Shown here: positions 59,639-64,000 of the stretch, piece by piece
How positions within the stretch are numbered: position 1 is the first letter of the stretch
How the letters are laid out: every line of letters begins with the position of its first letter
Origin: Kitasatospora atroaurantiaca
GTDB taxonomy: Bacteria; Actinomycetota; Actinomycetes; Streptomycetales; Streptomycetaceae
DNA length: 64,000 nt
Direction: 5' to 3'
Assembly: GCF_007828955.1 (NCBI RefSeq)
Contig: NZ_VIVR01000001.1
Span: 6,324,001 to 6,388,000 of the forward strand
Notes under the pieces: model-generated
What the model was told of the DNA's origin: nothing
Databases searched by the model: none
What the model saw: only the letters and a program-made list of their open reading frames with translations
Position numbers and translations under genes: made by a program

Positions 59639-60526
59639 ATGAGCCGCAAGATCGCTTTCATCGGCCTCGGCATCATGGGCAGCCCGATGGCCCAGAACCT
59701 CGTCAAGGCCGGCCACACCGTCACCGGCTTCAACCTGACCCAGCCCCCGATCGACGCCCTGGTGGCGGCCGGCGGCCACGGTGCCACCAGCATCGCCGAG
59801 GCGGTCAAGGACGCCGAGGTCGTCATCACGATGGTCCCCGCCGACCCGCACGTCGAGCAGGTCATCCTCGGTGAGGGCGGTGTGCTGGAGAACGTCAAGG
59901 CCGGCACGCTCGTGATCGACATGTCCTCGATCACCCCGCAGACCTCGATCAAGGTCGAGGCCGCCGCCAAGGAGAAGGGCGTCCGCACCCTGGACGCCCC
60001 GGTCTCCGGCGGCGAGGCCGGCGCCATCGAGGCCGTGCTCTCCATCATGGTCGGCGGTGCCGCCGAGGACTTCGCCGAGGCCAAGCCGCTCTTCGACGCG
60101 CTGGGCACCACGGTCATCCACGTCGGCCCGGCCGGTGCCGGCCAGACCGTGAAGGCCGCCAACCAGCTGATCGTCGCCGTCAACATCCAGGTCCTGGCCG
60201 AGGCCGTGGTCTTCCTGGAGAACGCGGGCGTCGACCTCGGTGCCGCGCTCGACGTGCTCGGCGGCGGTCTGGCCGGTTCGACCGTGCTGAACCGCAAGAA
60301 GGCCAACATGATCGACCGCCAGTTCGCCCCGGGCTTCCGGATCGACCTGCACCACAAGGACATGGGCATCGTCACCGACGCCGCCCGCGCCGTCGGTGCC
60401 GCCCTCCCGGTGGGCGCGGTCGTCGCCCAGCTGGTCGCCTCGGCCCGCGCCAACGGTGACGGCTCGCTCGACCACTCCGCGCTGCTGCGTGGCGTCGAGC
60501 GCCTCTCCGGCCGCGAGGTCAAGTAA
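59639..60526 (+). CDS. glxR: 2-Hydroxy-3-oxopropionate (tartronate semialdehyde) reductase
   Basis: A 295-aa NADH-dependent reductase giving D-glycerate. The Rossmann start is IAFIGLGIMGSPMAQNLVKA; the substrate loop is DAPVSGGEAGAIEAVLSIMV; the catalytic Lys lies in GPAGAGQTVKAANQLIVAVN; the C half holds DLHHKDMGIVTDAARAVGAA. ATG 59639 is preceded by AAAGGAACG. It is transcribed with hyi and ends at a hairpin. Glyoxylate carboligase, the step before, is not in the window. Confidence 0.92.
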   Translation: MSRKIAFIGLGIMGSPMAQNLVKAGHTVTGFNLTQPPIDALVAAGGHGATSIAEAVKDAEVVITMVPADPHVEQVILGEGGVLENVKAGTLVIDMSSITPQTSIKVEAAAKEKGVRTLDAPVSGGEAGAIEAVLSIMVGGAAEDFAEAKPLFDALGTTVIHVGPAGAGQTVKAANQLIVAVNIQVLAEAVVFLENAGVDLGAALDVLGGGLAGSTVLNRKKANMIDRQFAPGFRIDLHHKDMGIVTDAARAVGAALPVGAVVAQLVASARANGDGSLDHSALLRGVERLSGREVK

Positions 60527-60536
60527 CCCCATAGCT

Positions 60537-60584
60537 CCTCCTGGTGGCGTGTACCTGTCCGGTCGTGCCCGCGTCACCAGGAGG
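60537..60584 (+). terminator. Hairpin terminator after glxR
   Basis: CCTCCTGGTGGCG at 60537-60549 pairs with CGTCACCAGGAGG at 60572-60584 at 12 of 13 positions, with a 22-nt loop, starting 11 bp after the stop. Confidence 0.65.
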
Positions 60585-60807
60585 CCAGATTCGGTCGGCA
60601 GGCGGGCTCGGTGCTCACCGCCCTCCTGCCGATCGGTCCAAGCCGGCGGCGCGCGTCACCCTCCCGGGGGCACTTCGGTCGTGCCTGCGCGCCCCGCCCG
60701 GCCCCCTCCTTCGCCGAGGGGAGCCTCTCGTACGTCGGAAGCGGGACGAGAGGAACGGCGGGGAGGGGGTCGCACCCCCCAACTCTGTACAGAATCGGGT
60801 TTACCTA
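60585..60807. other. Intergenic stretch before glycerate kinase
   Basis: Together with the flanking hairpin and repeat this makes a 408-bp gap. No gene, operator copy or promoter signal could be defined here; the small ORFs on the plus strand overlap in three frames and look like chance. Confidence 0.4.
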
Positions 60808-60882
60808 CAGGGGCGCGGGGAACTGCGCGACCAGCCCCCTACGAAGGTGCACGGTTGCGCACGCAGTTCGCCGCGCGCCCCC
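60808..60882. repeat. Dispersed long inverted repeat, copy 5
   Basis: Left arm from CAGGGGCGCGGGGAACTGCG at 60808; right arm about 60857-60882 with GCAGTTCGCCGCGCG, more diverged than the others. It lies between glxR and glxK, both rightward. Confidence 0.65.
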
Positions 60883-60934
60883 AGTGGTCAGCCCAACTCA
60901 GTAGTCAGCCCGTTCCGGAAGTGAGGCCCACGCC

Positions 60935-62077
60935 ATGCCCGCCACCCCCACTCAGGGCCATGTCGTCGTAGCCCCCGACAAGTTCAAGGGCACGCTGGAG
61001 GGCGCCGAGGTCGCCGCCCGGATCGCCGCCGGCATCCGCCGCGCCGCACCCGGCACCGAGATCCGCGAGCTCCCCGTCGCCGACGGCGGCGAGGGCACCC
61101 TGGCCGCCGCCCTGGCCGCAGGCTTCACCCGCATCCCCGCCAAGGTGGCCGGCCCGACCGGCCTCCCGGTGGACGCCGCGATCGCCGTCAAGGGCGACAC
61201 TGCCGTGGTCGAGCTGGCCCAGTCCTCCGGACTCGCCCGGCTCCCCGGCGGCCGTACCGCCCCGCTCGCCGCAGGCTCGTACGGCGTGGGCCAGCTGATC
61301 GGACGCGCCGTCAGCCTGGGCGCCAAGCGCATCGTGCTCGGCCTCGGCGGCAGCGCCTGCACCGACGGCGGTGCGGGCATGGTCCAGGCACTCGGCGTGG
61401 GCCTCTTCGACTCCGACGGTACGGAGCTCCCGCCCGGTGGCGCGGCGCTCCGCAAGCTGGCCCGTCTCGACCCGGGGTCCATCGCGGACATGCTCACCGG
61501 TGTCGAGATCGTCGTGGCCTGCGACGTCGACAACCCGCTGCTCGGGCCGCGCGGCGCCACCGCCGTGTACGGCCCGCAGAAGGGCGCCGACTTCGACGAC
61601 CTCCAGATCCTCGAGGAAGGCCTGACCCGCTGGGCGGACACCGTCCGCGACGCGACCGGCCAGGACTTCCGCGACGCCCCCGGCGCCGGGGCCGCAGGCG
61701 GGGTGGGCTTCGCCGCCCTCGCTCTGCTCGGCGCCACCATGCGGCCCGGCATCGAGCTTCTGCTCGAGCTGCTGGGCTTCGACGAGGCCGTGCGTGGGGC
61801 ACGCCTCGTCGTGACCGGCGAGGGTTGCCTGGACGCGCAGACGCTCCATGGCAAGGCACCCGCCGGCGTTGCCGCGGCGGCCACTCGGGCGGGGGTTCGG
61901 GTGGCCGCTGTGGCAGGGCGGCTCGAGTTGTCGGAGGACGAGTGGCGGGCGGCGGGCTTCGTGGCCGCGTACGCGCTCACCGATCTGGCCGAGCAGCCCG
62001 GGGACAGCATGACCAAGGCGGCGGAGCTGGCAGAGGTCGCGGGGGAGCGACTCGCGGCCGAGCTCCTGGTCCGCTGA
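60935..62077 (+). CDS. glxK: Glycerate kinase
   Basis: A 380-aa kinase (GarK/GlxK type I) that phosphorylates D-glycerate to phosphoglycerate. Landmarks: HVVVAPDKFKGTLEGAEVAA, LPVADGGEGTLAAAL, GLGGSACTDGGAGMVQALG, ACDVDNPLLGPRGATAVYGP and VTGEGCLDAQTLHGKAPAGV. It finishes the glyoxylate-to-central-metabolism branch. It probably has its own promoter beyond repeat copy 5. Confidence 0.92.
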   Translation: MPATPTQGHVVVAPDKFKGTLEGAEVAARIAAGIRRAAPGTEIRELPVADGGEGTLAAALAAGFTRIPAKVAGPTGLPVDAAIAVKGDTAVVELAQSSGLARLPGGRTAPLAAGSYGVGQLIGRAVSLGAKRIVLGLGGSACTDGGAGMVQALGVGLFDSDGTELPPGGAALRKLARLDPGSIADMLTGVEIVVACDVDNPLLGPRGATAVYGPQKGADFDDLQILEEGLTRWADTVRDATGQDFRDAPGAGAAGGVGFAALALLGATMRPGIELLLELLGFDEAVRGARLVVTGEGCLDAQTLHGKAPAGVAAAATRAGVRVAAVAGRLELSEDEWRAAGFVAAYALTDLAEQPGDSMTKAAELAEVAGERLAAELLVR

Positions 62078-62095
62078 GCCCTCGTACTTTCCTAC

Positions 62096-62113
62096 ATTGA
62101 CGTTTTGTTGAAG
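62096..62113. promoter_or_regulatory. AllR-type operator, copy d (allB)
   Basis: ATTGACGTTTTGTTGAAG; the reverse complement CTTCAACAAAACGTCAAT keeps the strong half and has a weaker second half. It lies 123 bp before allB. Confidence 0.7.
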
Positions 62114-62236
62114 GCGGCCCTAGGCTCCGAGCCATCGCAGCTGTCAGTCTGATGAAAAGACCTCAACTGCCCCCATGGCGCTGCCCACCCGCCTTCAGCG
62201 ACCCCCACTCGTACCATCCCCAGTCCGGAGGTCCAG

Positions 62237-63601
62237 ATGTCCCTCAGCGAGACGCCACCCACCACCGTGGTGATCCGCTCCCGCCGTGTGGTCCTGCCGG
62301 ACGGCGAGCGTCCCGCTGACGTACTGATCCGGGACGGGAAGATCGAGCAGATCGCCGCCCACGGCTCCCTCCTGGCCGGCGACCAGCACCTCACCGATCT
62401 CGGCGACGTCGCCCTGCTGCCGGGCCTGGTCGACACCCACGTGCACGTGAACGAGCCCGGCCGCACGGAGTGGGAGGGCTTCGCCACCGCGACCTGTGCC
62501 GCCGCCGCCGGTGGGGTCACCACCATCATCGACATGCCGCTCAACTCCATCCCGCCCACCACGACGGTGGACGGCCTGGAGGCCAAGCGGAAGATCGCCG
62601 AGGGCCAGGCCTGGGTCGACCTGGGCTTCTGGGGCGGCGCGATCCCGGGCAACGCCGCCGACCTCGAGCCGCTCCACAACGCGGGCGTGTTCGGCTTCAA
62701 GAGCTTCCTGGCCCCCTCCGGCGTGGACGAGTTCCCGCACGTCGAGCAGGCCGACCTGGAGACCGCCCTCGCCGAGCAGGCCCGGATCGGCGCGCTGGCG
62801 ATCATCCACGCCGAGGACCCGGCCGTCCTGGAGGCCGCCCCGCAGCAGCCCGGCGTGCACTACCGCGACTTCCTCGCCTCGCGCCCCGATGACGCCGAGG
62901 CCGCCGCGGTCGCCCGTCTGCTGGACACCGCCCGTCGCACCGGCGCCCGCGTCCACATCCTGCACGTCTCCTCCGCGGCCGTCCTGCCCCTGCTCCGCCA
63001 GGCCCGCGAGGACGGCGTCCAGGTGACCGCCGAGACCTGTCCGCACTACCTCACCCTCGCAGCCGAGGAGGTGCCGGACGGCGACACCGCCTTCAAGTGC
63101 TGCCCGCCGATCCGCGACGAGTCCAACCGCGACCAGCTCTGGGCCGCACTGGCGAACGGCGAGTTCATCGCCGTCGTCTCGGACCACTCGCCGTCCACGC
63201 CGGATCTGAAGCTGCTGCAGAAGTACGGCGGCAGCGGCGACTTCGCCGCCGCCTGGGGCGGCATCGCCTCCCTGCAGCTGGGCCTTCCGGCCATCTGGAC
63301 CGAGGCCCGCCGCCGGGGCCACACACTGAGCGACGTCATCCGATGGATGTCCGCCGGCCCGGCCTCGCTGGTCGGTCTGACCGGTACCAAGGGCGCCATC
63401 GCCGTCGGCCACGACGCCGACCTGGTCGCCTTCGACCCCGACGGCGAGTTCGCCGTCAATGCCGAAGAGCTGCACCACCGCAACCCCGTCACCCCGTATG
63501 CGGGCAAGACGCTGACCGGCTCCGTCCGGACGACCTGGCTTCGCGGTCGGGTCGTGGACGTGGACGCCGAGCCGTTCGGCCGCCAGATCACTCGTCACTA
63601 G
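62237..63601 (+). CDS. allB: Allantoinase
   Basis: A 454-aa cyclic amidohydrolase opening allantoin to allantoate. Landmarks: GLVDTHVHVNEPGRTEWEGF (metal His pair), VFGFKSFLAPSGVDEF (carbamylated Lys), IIHAEDPAVL (His), HILHVSSAAV (His), VVSDHSPSTP (Asp). ATG 62237 follows GGAGG. Two bases-separated operon with allantoicase (9 bp). Confidence 0.95.
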   Translation: MSLSETPPTTVVIRSRRVVLPDGERPADVLIRDGKIEQIAAHGSLLAGDQHLTDLGDVALLPGLVDTHVHVNEPGRTEWEGFATATCAAAAGGVTTIIDMPLNSIPPTTTVDGLEAKRKIAEGQAWVDLGFWGGAIPGNAADLEPLHNAGVFGFKSFLAPSGVDEFPHVEQADLETALAEQARIGALAIIHAEDPAVLEAAPQQPGVHYRDFLASRPDDAEAAAVARLLDTARRTGARVHILHVSSAAVLPLLRQAREDGVQVTAETCPHYLTLAAEEVPDGDTAFKCCPPIRDESNRDQLWAALANGEFIAVVSDHSPSTPDLKLLQKYGGSGDFAAAWGGIASLQLGLPAIWTEARRRGHTLSDVIRWMSAGPASLVGLTGTKGAIAVGHDADLVAFDPDGEFAVNAEELHHRNPVTPYAGKTLTGSVRTTWLRGRVVDVDAEPFGRQITRH

Positions 63602-63610
63602 GAGACTCAG

Positions 63611-64000
63611 ATGAGCACCGTCAACACCCCGAGCGCTCCGTTCACCGAGCTGGTCAACCTGGCCTCCCGCCTGCTGGGCGCCGGCGTGGTCGCCACCAAC
63701 GAGGACACCTTCGCCGACGCGGAGAACCTGCTGGTCGCCAAGCCCGCCGAGTTCCGCGCCCACACCTTCGGCCACAAGGGCCAGATCATGGACGGCTGGG
63801 AGAGCAAGCGCCGCCGCGGCGTCTCCGCCGAGCAGCCGCACCCGACCGACGAGGACCACGACTGGACGATCGTCCGCCTGGGCGTCGGCGGCGTGATCCG
63901 CGGCGTGATCGTGGACACCGCCCACTTCACCGGCAACTACCCGGAGTCCGGCTCCGTCCAGGGCGCCTCGATCCCGGGCATTCCCTCGGTCGAGGAGCTG
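63611..64000 (+). CDS. alc: Allantoicase, 5' part, cut by the window edge
   Basis: ATG 63611 after GGAGAC opens a reading frame that runs off the right edge (130 codons seen). It starts PFTELVNLASRLLGAGVVAT and continues AENLLVAKPAEF, KGQIMDGWESKRRR, DWTIVRLGVGGVIRGVIVDT and HFTGNYPESGSVQGASIPG, the allantoicase hallmark. It converts allantoate to ureidoglycolate and urea. Confidence 0.93.
   Translation, partial: MSTVNTPSAPFTELVNLASRLLGAGVVATNEDTFADAENLLVAKPAEFRAHTFGHKGQIMDGWESKRRRGVSAEQPHPTDEDHDWTIVRLGVGGVIRGVIVDTAHFTGNYPESGSVQGASIPGIPSVEEL

Noticed and set aside
60544..60924. Overlapping frames in the glxR-glxK gap
   Set aside because: Three frames overlap, none with a ribosome site, and they cover the hairpin and the dispersed repeat.

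Overview
The window is very GC-rich, actinobacterial chromosomal DNA. Its gene families point to a streptomycete (Streptomyces or Kitasatospora): a conservon (cvnABCD), a SARP-type regulator, GH18 chitinase, GH16 glucanase, a secreted multi-CBM amylase, frequent GTG starts, long convergent-gene hairpins and a dispersed family of inverted repeats. No rRNA, tRNA, CRISPR array or secondary-metabolite cluster was recognised. All calls were made by reading the sequence; no search was run.

Layout. 1-2.6 kb: the first codons of a family-2 glycosyltransferase, an integral membrane protein, a small basic protein and a YjbQ-family gene. 2561-8208: a unit bounded by 21-bp perfect terminal inverted repeats and CTAG on both sides. 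It carries an IS5-type transposase, an MmpL/RND transporter, a NarL-type two-component system and, at the far end, a diverged remnant of the same insertion sequence. 8.3-13.9 kb: a zinc-ribbon mini-protein, sbcCD and a hypothetical protein. 14-18.2 kb: NUDIX protein, secreted SGNH lipase, and a chitin deacetylase/chitinase pair behind a DasR-like site. 18.4-27.2 kb: acyl-CoA synthetase, conservon, a cysteine-rich leader peptide ahead of an orphan sulfonate-type binding lipoprotein, and a lone winged-helix protein. 27.3-37.8 kb: aldo/keto reductase, truncated haemoglobin, 1,139-aa SARP/AAA regulator, second MmpL, a TetR gene with a palindrome at its start, DUF4865, universal stress and Pr6Pr proteins. 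38-47.6 kb: envelope and extracellular proteins (esterase, lipoprotein, a coiled-coil transglycosylase, amylase with three CBM25-like repeats, GH16 enzyme behind a c-di-AMP-type riboswitch).

47.7-64 kb is a purine catabolism block: IclR regulator (AllR type), malate synthase, amino-acid permease, 8-oxoguanine deaminase, NCS2 purine permease, urate oxidase, HIU hydrolase, OHCU decarboxylase, hydroxypyruvate isomerase, tartronate semialdehyde reductase, glycerate kinase, allantoinase and the start of allantoicase. Together these take urate to allantoin and allantoate, and glyoxylate on to malate or phosphoglycerate. Four copies of one 18-bp element (core TTCAACAAARYGTTGA) lie before the transcription units and probably form the AllR regulon.

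Most interesting for follow-up: the IS-bounded efflux/two-component unit, the AllR-type operator set, the riboswitch before GH16, the cysteine leader peptide, and the coiled-coil transglycosylase.
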